Shown here piece after piece: positions 33,615 through 42,613 of a DNA stretch of 64,000 nt. Where the stretch lies: NCBI RefSeq assembly GCF_038096175.1, contig NZ_CP151099.1, positions 8,038,001 to 8,102,000 on the forward strand. The letters are read 5' to 3'. Below the pieces are notes generated by a model. The model saw only the letters and a program-made list of their open reading frames with translations, was not told the DNA's origin and did no database searches. Position 1 is the first letter of the stretch; the number at the start of each line of letters is the position of its first letter. The stretch comes from Nostoc sp. UHCC 0302 (lineage in GTDB: Bacteria > Cyanobacteriota > Cyanobacteriia > Cyanobacteriales > Nostocaceae). Position numbers and translations under genes: made by a program.

Positions 33615-34676
33615 TCAACTAAAAAGTTTTAAAAAGTTCACATTATCTAGAGTTACACGGTGCAGTTGATTGTTAATTTCACTAGCAGCAGCCAATCCAG
33701 AAAGCATCGCATCTTCCACAAGATTGCCACCACACCAATCACCACAGCAAACTAAAGGTAGAGGAGTTTCGGTAGACAAAAAAGCTTCATGCCAAGGACG
33801 GCTAGGAAAAGCGTAACGCCAGCGATGTACTTGCATCCACTTAGGAGTATTTAGCCACGGAAGGGCTAGAGATTCAGCTGCGCGTTGTAAAAGATATTGT
33901 CCAGCAGGTTGTAAATCCTCTGACTCTAAGTGACGTTGAGCAAAATTAGCACTACTTTGCACTACAAAATGTGGTTGCTGAGGATTAGGACGCTTGCTAC
34001 TATCCAAACCAATCCAGGCTAAATCAACATCATCGACAAAAGTTAGGGCTTTCCACGGTGGTAGAGGTTGAGATGTGGCAGGATAACCAGCGATCGCACT
34101 AATAGAAGGGTAAAATTCTACAGCACGCAGGTTTTCCAAAAAGGTTGCATCTAATAAACTTTCACCCAAAGGCGCTAACAACATTAAAGCTTGGGGTGCA
34201 GGAATAGCAACAACTAGAGCTTTTGCAATTAATTCTTCATTATTAGATTCGAGGGTGAGACGCCAATTATTTTCGGGAGTTAAGGTAATCGCTATCACAC
34301 GTTGATTTAACAAGATATCTAAATCTTGGGCGAGAAATTTAGCGATCGCACTCATTCCTGTAGGTGCAATATAACGGAGTACAGAGTTTTGAGTGTTGAA
34401 TTCTAAGTTGGGATTGAGTTCGTAAACTGTGTCTGTCCAGACTTTGAGAATCTGGCGATCGCACAGTATTTCTACAAAACGTTTTAACAATTCGCCCTTT
34501 GGCTTCAGGTAACAAGCCCCATGATCTGCCCAAGTATCATATAAGCGACGCGTAGCAACTCTTCCCCCCAAACCACGGGATTTTTCCACAACTTGCACCA
34601 AATATCCAGCCTGCCTTAACTGCTGAGCGCAGGCTAAACCCGCCATTCCTGCACCGATTACTACAATATCAATCAT
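33615..34676 (-). CDS. Renalase-like FAD-dependent oxidoreductase
   Basis: A 353-residue flavoprotein. The N-terminal Rossmann motif is IVVIGAGMAGLACAQQLRQA, followed by VVEKSRGLGGRVATRR, the amine-oxidase/renalase-type FAD site; near the end GDWCGGNLVEDAMLSGLAAA is the second FAD-contact motif. The substrate is unknown; family relatives oxidise NAD(P)H isomers or amines. It has no signal peptide and no neighbours on its strand. Confidence 0.88.
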   Translation of the reverse strand: MIDIVVIGAGMAGLACAQQLRQAGYLVQVVEKSRGLGGRVATRRLYDTWADHGACYLKPKGELLKRFVEILCDRQILKVWTDTVYELNPNLEFNTQNSVLRYIAPTGMSAIAKFLAQDLDILLNQRVIAITLTPENNWRLTLESNNEELIAKALVVAIPAPQALMLLAPLGESLLDATFLENLRAVEFYPSISAIAGYPATSQPLPPWKALTFVDDVDLAWIGLDSSKRPNPQQPHFVVQSSANFAQRHLESEDLQPAGQYLLQRAAESLALPWLNTPKWMQVHRWRYAFPSRPWHEAFLSTETPLPLVCCGDWCGGNLVEDAMLSGLAAASEINNQLHRVTLDNVNFLKLFS

Positions 34677-34727
34677 TGGTAAATAGTCCTTGATTATTAG
34701 TGAGCCAGTAGCCTTCTCCTTCTCCTA

Positions 34728-34800
34728 TCTGAGACGCTGTGCGTTAGTGGAGCTATCGCTTAGAGCGAGTCTTCAGACGCCAAAGGCGAACGAGCGTCAC
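34728..34800. repeat. Dispersed palindromic intergenic repeat
   Basis: GAGACGCTGTGCGTTAGTGG, then GCTTAGAGCGAGTC and GACGCCAAAGGCGAACGAGC. It has several small inverted repeats and no coding potential; it resembles the GACGC-type repeats common in Nostocales genomes. Confidence 0.5.
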
Positions 34801-34944
34801 CTGTAGGATCATTGGTAGTCATTAGTCCATAGTCATTGGTTATTATCAAAGGACAGATGACAAGGATAAAAAGACTACTAACGGCTGCTGAAAGCTAATA
34901 GTAGAATAAGGTACAGAAAGCTGCACGGAAGGGAGGAAGGGAAA

Positions 34945-35787
34945 TTGGATGAAATGAGGGCGGCGTTAGAACTGGCAACTGAAGATGAATTGCAAGACTT
35001 AACGGCAATTCTGTTTAGTCGTAAGTTCAATCCCCTAGACTATGTTCATACACCCGAACCCATCGAAGTGCAAAGCCAAGACCGTAAAGCTTGGCTAGAT
35101 GCACTGGAGGGCCGCTTTCGTTTTTTAGCGGCAGATGGAATAACGGTATTACGGGGACGTACAGGCGAAGTAACTTATAGACAAGCACTAGTTCAAGTAT
35201 GTAAGTATTTGAAAATTCCTTATTCTAATCAGCTAGCAACTGTTGATTTAGAAGCAGAAGTATTTCTACATCTGTTAGGAAAAGTTTGGAAAAAATTACC
35301 GGAACAGGAAAAGCAAAAATTGACTGTACGGATACAACATCAGCTACTTAAATCAGAACTAAAAGAACCACTACCACTTTTATTGCAACGTGACCCCTTG
35401 GGTTTACTTCTCAAAGGGGGTAGTGCGATCGCTGTTACTTCTATGCTTCAGCCACTCGTACTCAAACAAATTGCCCAGCAGTTTGCCATGCACTTTGCCA
35501 CTTATGAAGTAGCTAAACAAGCAGCGATTACAGGTTCGGAAGCAGCTACAAAGCAGTTTCAAAGCTATGTCGCTATGCAAATGTCCCAGCGCGGTATGAC
35601 TATGAGTGCAGCTCGTTATGGGGCAGTTCGCAGTATGTTTGCTGTAATTGGGCCAATGATGTGGGCTTGGTTTTTTGCCGATTTGGGGTGGAGAGCGATC
35701 GCCACTAATTACGGTCGGATCATCCCTACTATTTTCGCCCTAGCGCAAATTCGTCTGACTCGTGCTGAATGTTGGGAGCCAGCTTGA
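34945..35787 (+). CDS. YaaW-like (UPF0174-type) conserved protein
   Basis: A 280-residue protein resembling the YaaW/UPF0174 group: N-terminal ATEDELQDLTAILFSRKFNP and central HLLGKVWKKLPEQEKQKLTV, then hydrophobic C-terminal segments (GAVRSMFAVIGPMMWAWFFA, RIIPTIFALAQIRLTR). The function is unknown; a membrane-associated role is inferred from the C-terminus. TTG 34945 is close behind AGGAAGG; ATG 34954 is an alternative. Its stop overlaps the next gene by 19 bp, so the two are probably coupled. Confidence 0.75.
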   Translation: MDEMRAALELATEDELQDLTAILFSRKFNPLDYVHTPEPIEVQSQDRKAWLDALEGRFRFLAADGITVLRGRTGEVTYRQALVQVCKYLKIPYSNQLATVDLEAEVFLHLLGKVWKKLPEQEKQKLTVRIQHQLLKSELKEPLPLLLQRDPLGLLLKGGSAIAVTSMLQPLVLKQIAQQFAMHFATYEVAKQAAITGSEAATKQFQSYVAMQMSQRGMTMSAARYGAVRSMFAVIGPMMWAWFFADLGWRAIATNYGRIIPTIFALAQIRLTRAECWEPA

Positions 35788-37136
35788 ACAAGGCTTTTGA
35801 ACATCCAGATCCTGGATTAGAATTCCCTTGGAACTTAACTCAATTGGGACTTTTAGTTTTCCCATTGAGTCCATTTCTGGGGGCTGTGAGTTTAGGTTTT
35901 GCAGTATTACTAACTTGGCTGCAAAAATCCCACATAATTAACCGCCGCCCCCTTAACTGGGGATTTGCTCTCCTTAGTGTATTGCTGATTATTACCGCTG
36001 GGTTAGCCTCTGACAAAATACAGGCTCTCCTTGGCTTATTTAATTTCTTACCGTTCTTTTTAGTTTTTGTTGGACTCAGCGCCCTGATTCAAACACCTGC
36101 ACAATTGCGGCAAATAGCTTGGATTTTAGTGATTGGTTCTTTGCCAGTAGTGATTATGGGCTTGGGGCAGTTGTTTTTAGGCTGGAATTTAAATTTACAG
36201 TTTTTGTGGATTGTCTTAGAGTGCACGATCGCGCGGGGAGGAGAACCGCTAGGTCGAATGTCTTCAATCTTCATGCACGCCAATACCTTTGCAGCCTACC
36301 TAATAATAGTTTTAACCCTCAGTTTTAGCTTGTGGCTAGAACAATGGCGATTGGGAATTGGGTATTGGAGATTAGGTACAAAGAACAGATCCCAGTCACC
36401 AGTCACTAGTCACCAGTCACCAATCCCCCTCCTCTTCCTCACTCTGACGATAATTGCGATTTTCATCGCCTTAATTTTTACCAACTCACGAAATGGTTGG
36501 GCGATCGCTATTTTTGTATGTTTAGCTTATGCACTCTACCAAGGTTGGCGCATTATTGTGGGTAGTGTCATTGGGATAGTGACCAGCGTCCTTTTAGCAG
36601 CTTTTGCGCCCTCACCAGTTGCCCAATTTTTCCGCCAATACGTTCCTGCTTTCTTTTGGGCGCGGATAAATGATGATATGTATCCAGATAGACCAGTCGC
36701 TTTAATGCGAAAAACTCAGTGGGAGTTTGCATTATCTTTGGCTCAGCAACATCCTTGGACTGGCTGGGGCTTACGTAGTTTTACCCAACTTTACAAAGCA
36801 CAGGTACAAATTAACTTAGGACACCCCCACAATTTGTTTTTGATGTTATCTGCTGAAACTGGTTTTCCAACTACTCTTTTATTTTGTAGCTTACTCGGTT
36901 GGATCTTGATTACAGGTATTCAACTGGTGCGAAAGTCAAAATATATAGATAAACAAGAGAGATTAATATTTTTCAGTTATCTTGTAGTATTCGTTGGTTG
37001 GATGCTATTCAATACAGTAGATGTAACTCTCTTTGATTTCCGTTTGAATACACTTTTATGGGTATTTTTAGCTGCTATTTATGGAGTAGTACATCGCTAT
37101 AATCAACCAGACAGGCTTGTAGCTCCTTATAATTAA
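35769..37136 (+). CDS. O-antigen ligase-family (Wzy/WaaL-like) membrane protein
   Basis: A 455-residue polytopic protein with about 10-12 membrane helices and the family core near residues 235-250 (ALIFTNSRNGWAIAIFVCLA) and the long periplasmic loop with PWTGWGLRSFTQLYKAQVQI and HPHNLFLMLSAETGF, in which R and H residues are catalytic in the family. It ligates or polymerises surface polysaccharide. Residues about 194-220 (RLGIGYWRLGTKNRSQSPVT and onwards) are STRR sequence read in frame between two helices. The start ATG 35769 overlaps the upstream gene; TTG 35784 is possible. Confidence 0.85.
   Translation: MLGASLNKAFEHPDPGLEFPWNLTQLGLLVFPLSPFLGAVSLGFAVLLTWLQKSHIINRRPLNWGFALLSVLLIITAGLASDKIQALLGLFNFLPFFLVFVGLSALIQTPAQLRQIAWILVIGSLPVVIMGLGQLFLGWNLNLQFLWIVLECTIARGGEPLGRMSSIFMHANTFAAYLIIVLTLSFSLWLEQWRLGIGYWRLGTKNRSQSPVTSHQSPIPLLFLTLTIIAIFIALIFTNSRNGWAIAIFVCLAYALYQGWRIIVGSVIGIVTSVLLAAFAPSPVAQFFRQYVPAFFWARINDDMYPDRPVALMRKTQWEFALSLAQQHPWTGWGLRSFTQLYKAQVQINLGHPHNLFLMLSAETGFPTTLLFCSLLGWILITGIQLVRKSKYIDKQERLIFFSYLVVFVGWMLFNTVDVTLFDFRLNTLLWVFLAAIYGVVHRYNQPDRLVAPYN
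36349..36428. repeat. STRR array inside the O-antigen ligase gene
   Basis: GATTGGGAATTGGGTATTGG followed by heptamers CAGTCAC/CAGTCAC/TAGTCAC/CAGTCAC. Elsewhere in this window the same heptamers occur only between genes or in other invaded genes. Confidence 0.7.
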
Positions 37137-37189
37137 CTAATTAGAAATTTATAAATAAATCTCTCCACCGCAATTTAGAAGCAAAGAAT

Positions 37190-37969
37190 TTAAATACTCA
37201 GTTGATTAGCAATAGAAGTAAAAATTTCCTTAAAGTTATTTCTTGCTGTAGTAAACTGAGGGACATCCCAATCTGGAAATTCTGGTTTATCTAGCTGATT
37301 TATATCCAGGTAAAGGTGGTAACGAATTTCAATCTGCAAAGTAGCAACATTTTTGATTAGGCTATAGTGTCTGGTAATGTAGCCTCCAGTAAATTTTTTG
37401 TTCCTTACCACCTGATAGCCTTGGTTAATAAAGCTTTCTTCCACTAAGGATGTGAAAGATTCATCACAACTTTTACCATTGACATTACCTAAGCAAATTT
37501 GGTCATTGATAGGGCCAAAAAAACTGTGCAGGTCTAGAATATAAAGTTTACCAAACTGTTTAAGTTTATATTGAATAATTTTATTTAGCTCATTGTGATA
37601 AGGAATATAGAATTTCTGGCAGTGTTCTTGTACTTCTTCTGCACTAGGATTTTTTATATAAACTGGTTGGTTAAATGCTGTTTGTAGAGGAACAATAGCT
37701 GACCAGAAATTTCCACTAAGTGTTTCATTAAATTCTCGGTTTAAATCCACGGCATAGCGGCTGTAGTTGGCTTGAAGAACTGTAATCCCTAAAGATGGAA
37801 GAAAATTATAAAGTTTATCGAGATGCCAGTCGGTATTAGGTAGCGACTGTAAAATATATGGAGTAAATTGGCCAGCAATATTCTGAGGGATAAACATACC
37901 ACTGTGGGGAAGATTAGCTATAAGTGGTACTGGCTGGACTAGAGGTGTATGAATTTTGAATAATTCCAT
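37190..37969 (-). CDS. N-formylglutamate amidohydrolase-family protein
   Basis: A 259-residue zinc hydrolase-like protein. PLIANLPHSGMFIPQNI near residues 15-31 (the V-x-x-PHxG motif), ANYSRYAVDLNREF (D-x-N-R), LYILDLHSFFG (D-x-H-S) and GGYITRHYS are the family signature. HutG-type enzymes hydrolyse N-formylglutamate from histidine degradation; no other hut gene is nearby, so the substrate is uncertain. It is AT-rich like the DNA beside it and stands alone. Confidence 0.85.
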   Translation of the reverse strand: MELFKIHTPLVQPVPLIANLPHSGMFIPQNIAGQFTPYILQSLPNTDWHLDKLYNFLPSLGITVLQANYSRYAVDLNREFNETLSGNFWSAIVPLQTAFNQPVYIKNPSAEEVQEHCQKFYIPYHNELNKIIQYKLKQFGKLYILDLHSFFGPINDQICLGNVNGKSCDESFTSLVEESFINQGYQVVRNKKFTGGYITRHYSLIKNVATLQIEIRYHLYLDINQLDKPEFPDWDVPQFTTARNNFKEIFTSIANQLSI

Positions 37970-39221
37970 TTATTTCTAAGCTTTTTTTACATAAATTTAT
38001 AGCTAGCTTGTAATATACATATTAGTTATGACATACAAACAATTTATTTTGCTCTGCGGAGCAAGTCTGGCTAGTATAAGTTTATTTATATTTAGAATAG
38101 CTATCAGTTTTTTCAGTGTATGCACTGGGGACATATATAGTTATAAGTTAATAGGATTAATACATTCACGTCTGTGAGTGTGGCTAATGCCGAATTAGCC
38201 ACTGTTGCTGATTGTTGGGAAGGTGTATGGACAACCCTTTTGGGGTTTTCCTGCATGACGGGCATCTCTTGTAGATGCCCTTTTATATATCGATTTTTAG
38301 ACAGTTAAACAAAATTTAATTAATAAATTTATAAAGTTTTCTATATCACATTATATTTTATCCTTCTCTACATCATCCTTGTTTTAGCAATAAAAGTCTA
38401 ATCGAGTTACATTTAGATTTTTGCTTTACTTGCTAAACCGAGGATTTTATTTTCTTACTCAACGTTTAAATAAATTAGAACATATTCAGTTTGTATAAAT
38501 AAATTTTATTACTCATTGTAATTTAGGATTTTTAACAATTCATTATATGCAATTAAACTGTTATCTATTTTAATTTCATCTAAATTTTTAGTGTCTCAAG
38601 GTTCTTATTTTCCTCGTACAATACATAACAAAAAGACATCAAAATAAAATAAAGTAAAATACTAAATGGATAAAAGGTATAAAGCTATAAAAGTGTTAAT
38701 AATAATTTTATCCTTAATTAAAATTTATCTTTTATGTTTTTACTAAAATAATGTTGAAAGATTTCACAAAGAAGTATAAAAACAATATTTTAAATTTGTA
38801 AACTTCAAAATATTTATTTTAATTATATTAATTAAAATAAAAGCTGTCTTAGTCAAATATTTACATTTAAAACAAGCATTAGTAATTCTACTGAAAGTTT
38901 ATGAAAAGTAGTTTTTAGTAGGTTTATTATAAAAAAATAAATAATATTTTTAATAATTGTAGACAAATTATAGAAAAACAAATATTAATTAAGGGATTAA
39001 TATTTGTTTTTTTAAATTTATAGCCGTTCTTCCATGAGTAAGGGACAGAAAGAGATACTTAAAATTATCTATAGTTGAACATACATACGAGTAGGGATGC
39101 ACAGATGTACGTCTTGACCTGCGTAGCTTATTAAAAGAAGAATTTATATAGAAACAAATATTTAATTGATAAAAATAAAGTTTACTAAATTCTATTTTAA
39201 ATAATGTTTAGGAGTATACAG
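37970..39221. other. Large AT-rich gene desert
   Basis: About 1.25 kb with no supported ORF on either strand. Apart from the structured block at 38160-38284 and a small hairpin (TTGCTC-TGCG-GAGCAA near 38048-38063), it is extremely AT-rich, especially 38290-39000. Similar low GC continues into the next two genes. Confidence 0.6.
38160..38284 (+). ncRNA. Candidate structured small RNA
   Basis: In a 1.25-kb gap without genes there is a G/C-richer block of about 125 bp. Four hairpins follow each other: TCAC/GTGA; GTGGCTAAT (38180-38188)/ATTAGCCAC (38194-38202), perfect; AACCC/GGGTT (38233-38237, 38243-38247) with an extra GG/CC pair; and a terminator GGGCATCT (38260-38267)/AGATGCCC (38273-38280) followed by TTTT. 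No ORF. I do not recognise an Rfam family; promoter not located. Confidence 0.55.
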
Positions 39222-39785
39222 ATGGCTTTTGATTTAGATGAAACTTTCCAAATAGATGTAGCCCATACTCATTTAAAAGAAGCGCATACAGTAGTATTTA
39301 GTTTAGATAATACGAAAATTCCTTTTGTAGTTTGGTTACTAGAAAATCCTAGTAGCCCTTTGGCATTACCTGGAAAAATTAGTTTACGTTATCACGATTA
39401 TATTCATATTCTTTTAGGACGAGGCATTTCTCCTGAAGATGAAGCTTTTGTAATTGGATTTACAATGGGTAATGATTTAAAGACTAATAAATTACATTTA
39501 TTTGTATATAAAGTTTTTGCTAAGTTTATATATCCATATCCTTATAACTTTTCTACATTAGATTTCATCATATTTGATTTAGGCTTTGTTTATGGGAGAA
39601 AAATTAAAGTAAAACAGATAAATGATATAAACTTTGAAATATATCACGATAAAAGTATAAATCATATAAGAGATTTATTTGGAATTCATACTGATGAAAT
39701 TCAACTTATACGAAAATTTGAAATTTGGTTAACGTTGGATTCTAAGACATCTAAAAAATACTATGAAAATGCGCCTGCCTTATAA
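39222..39785 (+). CDS. Coq4-like protein with HDxxHx11E motif
   Basis: A 187-residue protein from ATG 39222, chosen because GGAG lies seven nt upstream; an ATG at 39204 adds six residues. Residues 58-74 (HDYIHILLGRGISPEDE) match the metal-binding signature HDxxH-x11-E of Coq4, a ubiquinone-biosynthesis protein: His58, Asp59, His62 and Glu74. The rest is not clearly Coq4-like to me. Cyanobacteria make plastoquinone, not ubiquinone, so the role is open. The gene is AT-rich and its last 23 bp overlap the histidine kinase gene. Confidence 0.6.
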   Translation: MAFDLDETFQIDVAHTHLKEAHTVVFSLDNTKIPFVVWLLENPSSPLALPGKISLRYHDYIHILLGRGISPEDEAFVIGFTMGNDLKTNKLHLFVYKVFAKFIYPYPYNFSTLDFIIFDLGFVYGRKIKVKQINDINFEIYHDKSINHIRDLFGIHTDEIQLIRKFEIWLTLDSKTSKKYYENAPAL

Positions 39786-41370
39786 ATTTAAAATTGTTCC
39801 TTATCAGCTAGTAACTATAACATTACTGTTGACATTATTCTTGTTTATTCCTCAGATTTGGCTTAATTGGCAAGCATATAGTAACTTCAATAATATTACT
39901 AAGTATGAATTTAAACTGCAAATATTAAGCGATAAAATTTTCTATTTTGATGAAGTATTAACTATGTCAGCACGTATGAATGCTGCTACAGGTAACTTTA
40001 CCTGGGAACAACGATATCGCAAATTTGAACCTCAGCTGGATCTCGCTATTCAAGAATCTATTAAGCTGGCTCCTAAAGAATACGAAAATCAGGATGCTAT
40101 AAAAATTGATGCCGCTAATCAACGCTTAGTATCAATGGAAAATCAATCTTTTGAGTTAGTAAGAAAAAATCGAAAGGAGGCGGCGCAATTACTACTGTCC
40201 AGCCGAGAATATGAAATCCAGAAGCACATTTATGCAGATGGGGTTACAAAAAGAAAGCATAATATTTCACTTCAGTTAGAGCATAAAGTTGCTGATTATC
40301 GGAAAAGAACGTTTTGGGCAATTTTAGAATCTATTATAAGTTTAGCAATGCTTGTTCCGGCATGGCTTATGGTATTGCATTTATTGCAAGGATATTTAAA
40401 AGCTAAAAAAATTTCTCAAGCTGCTTTAGAAGAAACTAATTATAAATTGGAAATGCAAGTTGCAGCTAGAACGGAAAAACTAAACCAAAAAAATGTTGAA
40501 TTACAACAAACATTACAAGAATTGCAGCACACCCAAGTACAATTGATTCAAACTGAAAAGATGTCTTCACTGGGTCAGCTTGTTGCCGGTGTTGCTCATG
40601 AAATTAACAATCCTGTTAATTTTATTTATGGGAATTTAATTTATATTAAACAATATACTCAGCAATTGCTAACTTTAATTGAAGTGTATAAAAAAAACTA
40701 TTTTAATTATCAGCCAGAAATAAATGTTTTAATTGATGAGATAGATTTAGAATTTATTATCGATGACCTCCCTAAAGTTTTAGGTTCAATGACAGTTGGT
40801 GCTGATCGTATCCGTGAGATTGTGCTAACGTTACGAAACTTCTCGCGTCTCGATGAAGCAGAAATGAAACCTGTAGACATTCATGAAGGAATTGATAGCA
40901 CACTATTAATTTTGCAGTATCGTCTTAAAGAAAAGTATGATCAGCAGGAAATTACAATTATCAAAGATTATGGGAGCTTACCGCTAGTCGAATGTTATGT
41001 AGGAGGATTAAATCAGGTATTTATGAATATACTCTCTAATGCGATTGATGCTTTACATCAGCAGGTATTAGAGCCTTTAGAAAAAGATTTTAAAAAACAA
41101 ATTAGCTCAATTATTATCAACACTAAAGTAAAAAGTAAAGAACGTATAATTATCAGTATTAAAGATAATGGACTAGGAATACCTGAGGATGTCAAAAGTA
41201 GATTATTTGACCCATTTTTTACTACTAAACCTATAGGCAAAGGTACTGGTTTAGGATTGTCTATTAGCTACCAGATTATAGTAGAAAAGCATGGAGGAAA
41301 AATCAAGTGTATATCTGCACCTGGAGAGGGTACAGAGTTCTTGATTGAGATTCCGATCAAGCAGAGATAG
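39763..41370 (+). CDS. Membrane sensor histidine kinase
   Basis: A 535-residue kinase. TM1 is near residues 15-35 (LVTITLLLTLFLFIPQIWLN), a helical extracytoplasmic sensor spans about 36-185, TM2 is near 188-210 (FWAILESIISLAMLVPAWLM), and a coiled coil leads to the H-box AHEINNPVNFIYGN with His279. N-box NILSNAIDAL, G1 DNGLGIPEDV and G2 GKGTGLGLSISYQI are intact. There is no receiver domain, so an unlinked response regulator is expected. The start codon lies within the Coq4-like gene, so translation is probably coupled. ATG 39769 is an alternative start. Confidence 0.93.
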   Translation: MKMRLPYKFKIVPYQLVTITLLLTLFLFIPQIWLNWQAYSNFNNITKYEFKLQILSDKIFYFDEVLTMSARMNAATGNFTWEQRYRKFEPQLDLAIQESIKLAPKEYENQDAIKIDAANQRLVSMENQSFELVRKNRKEAAQLLLSSREYEIQKHIYADGVTKRKHNISLQLEHKVADYRKRTFWAILESIISLAMLVPAWLMVLHLLQGYLKAKKISQAALEETNYKLEMQVAARTEKLNQKNVELQQTLQELQHTQVQLIQTEKMSSLGQLVAGVAHEINNPVNFIYGNLIYIKQYTQQLLTLIEVYKKNYFNYQPEINVLIDEIDLEFIIDDLPKVLGSMTVGADRIREIVLTLRNFSRLDEAEMKPVDIHEGIDSTLLILQYRLKEKYDQQEITIIKDYGSLPLVECYVGGLNQVFMNILSNAIDALHQQVLEPLEKDFKKQISSIIINTKVKSKERIIISIKDNGLGIPEDVKSRLFDPFFTTKPIGKGTGLGLSISYQIIVEKHGGKIKCISAPGEGTEFLIEIPIKQR

Positions 41371-41545
41371 TCGGTAAACTTATTAACAAAGACGGGCATA
41401 GCTTTGAAAATATTATTGAACTTTGTAAAATGGGTCGTGTTTAAATATTTGTTAGTGCAATTGTTACTCAACAAACGTCTATGGTGTAAGCAATCGGTAA
41501 AATGAGTGTGTCAGTAACGAAAAAAGAGACGCCTCTACTAACCTT

Positions 41546-42067
41546 ATGCTCACAACAGCTGATTTTCTTCAGTACACTCAGTGGTCGGGTATCGCCACAT
41601 TGGTATTGGCTGTCTTAGCAGCCTTGGCTTTTATTCTCAAATGGGGCATCCGCTTTCGGCTAGTGGGTACGACTGGCTTTATGATAGTGCTGACAGTTGG
41701 TTTATTTTCACTTTCGTTAGTTCCTTTGAGCCGTACTGTAATTCCCGGAGCAAAGAAATTTACTCTAGTTTATGACGGAGGGTCAACACAAGCGGTGATT
41801 GCTGTATCACCCCAAATTTCTCCTACGGAATTAGAAGCAACTTTACGTCAAGCAGCTAGTAATGTCTATTCTTATGGCCGCTTAGGTAGCCGAGAAGACA
41901 ACAAATTGACGGTTCGCGCCCGTACAGTTATTCACCCAGAACCAGGGATTTCTGTTCCAGTTTACTTGGGTCAGATAAAGCGATCGCTTGCTTCTCGTGA
42001 AAAGTCTGAAATCACAGTCGAAATTTACCAAGACAAATTTGCCCAATTGCCAAAATCTACAGTTTAG
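41546..42067 (+). CDS. ycf51: Ycf51-family (DUF2518) membrane protein
   Basis: A 173-residue protein conserved in cyanobacteria and some plastids. Two N-terminal membrane helices (GIATLVLAVLAALAFILKWG and GFMIVLTVGLFSLSLVPLSR) are followed by a soluble beta-rich domain (KFTLVYDGGSTQAVIAVSPQ). Function is not known to me. It lies 175 bp downstream of the kinase gene, and a GGGGACTGGG repeat directly follows the stop. Confidence 0.85.
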   Translation: MLTTADFLQYTQWSGIATLVLAVLAALAFILKWGIRFRLVGTTGFMIVLTVGLFSLSLVPLSRTVIPGAKKFTLVYDGGSTQAVIAVSPQISPTELEATLRQAASNVYSYGRLGSREDNKLTVRARTVIHPEPGISVPVYLGQIKRSLASREKSEITVEIYQDKFAQLPKSTV

Positions 42068-42613
42068 GGGGCTGGGGACTGGGGATTGGAGACTGGGGAT
42101 TTCTTACTTTTATTCTCTGTGTCTCCTCATCCCCCTCATTAACCATGAAAGCATAATTTTTTTTGTATTCAGATATACATTATTTTGTTATCTTGAAATT
42201 AAAGTATTACTCTATGAGTAATTCCACTAAAGTAAAAATTTATAGGATGCTGAAAATGCATACCGTTAGGCGCTAGTTGTCATTTGTTGTTCTAATTACC
42301 ACTACCCACTGGAAAATTCCCTGTTCTCAATGACTTTTCCTCAGAATCTGAGAGTGGTAATGTTAATTAATTATACGGTTATTCAAAATTTTGATAGTTC
42401 GGGATTAAAGGCGAATGGGCATTATAGATTCAAGCCAAATCGTCAAACCGCTCAAGGAGTTGGCAACAGGCTTTGTCTACTTTATTGCATGGCTAACTTA
42501 GTTGAGGCAATTATAAGGTCACAGCCATCCTTAAAGGAGTGTGGCAACAATAACACTTAGCCATAAGTCAAAATTTTATTAAGAAACATCAAGGTTTTGG
42601 CAAACTAGATTAT
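42066..42613. other. Intergenic with G-rich repeat
   Basis: Starts with GGGGACTGGGGATTGGAGAC repeat next to the ycf51 stop. An ORF of 76 codons at 42330 and a 28-codon frame (MGIIDSSQIVKPLKELATGF) at 42415 have no recognisable family and no clear Shine-Dalgarno sequence; I do not call either a gene. Confidence 0.4.

Noticed and set aside
42330-42560. 76-codon plus-strand ORF between ycf51 and the alcohol dehydrogenase gene
   Set aside because: No Shine-Dalgarno sequence, no recognised family, composition like intergenic DNA.
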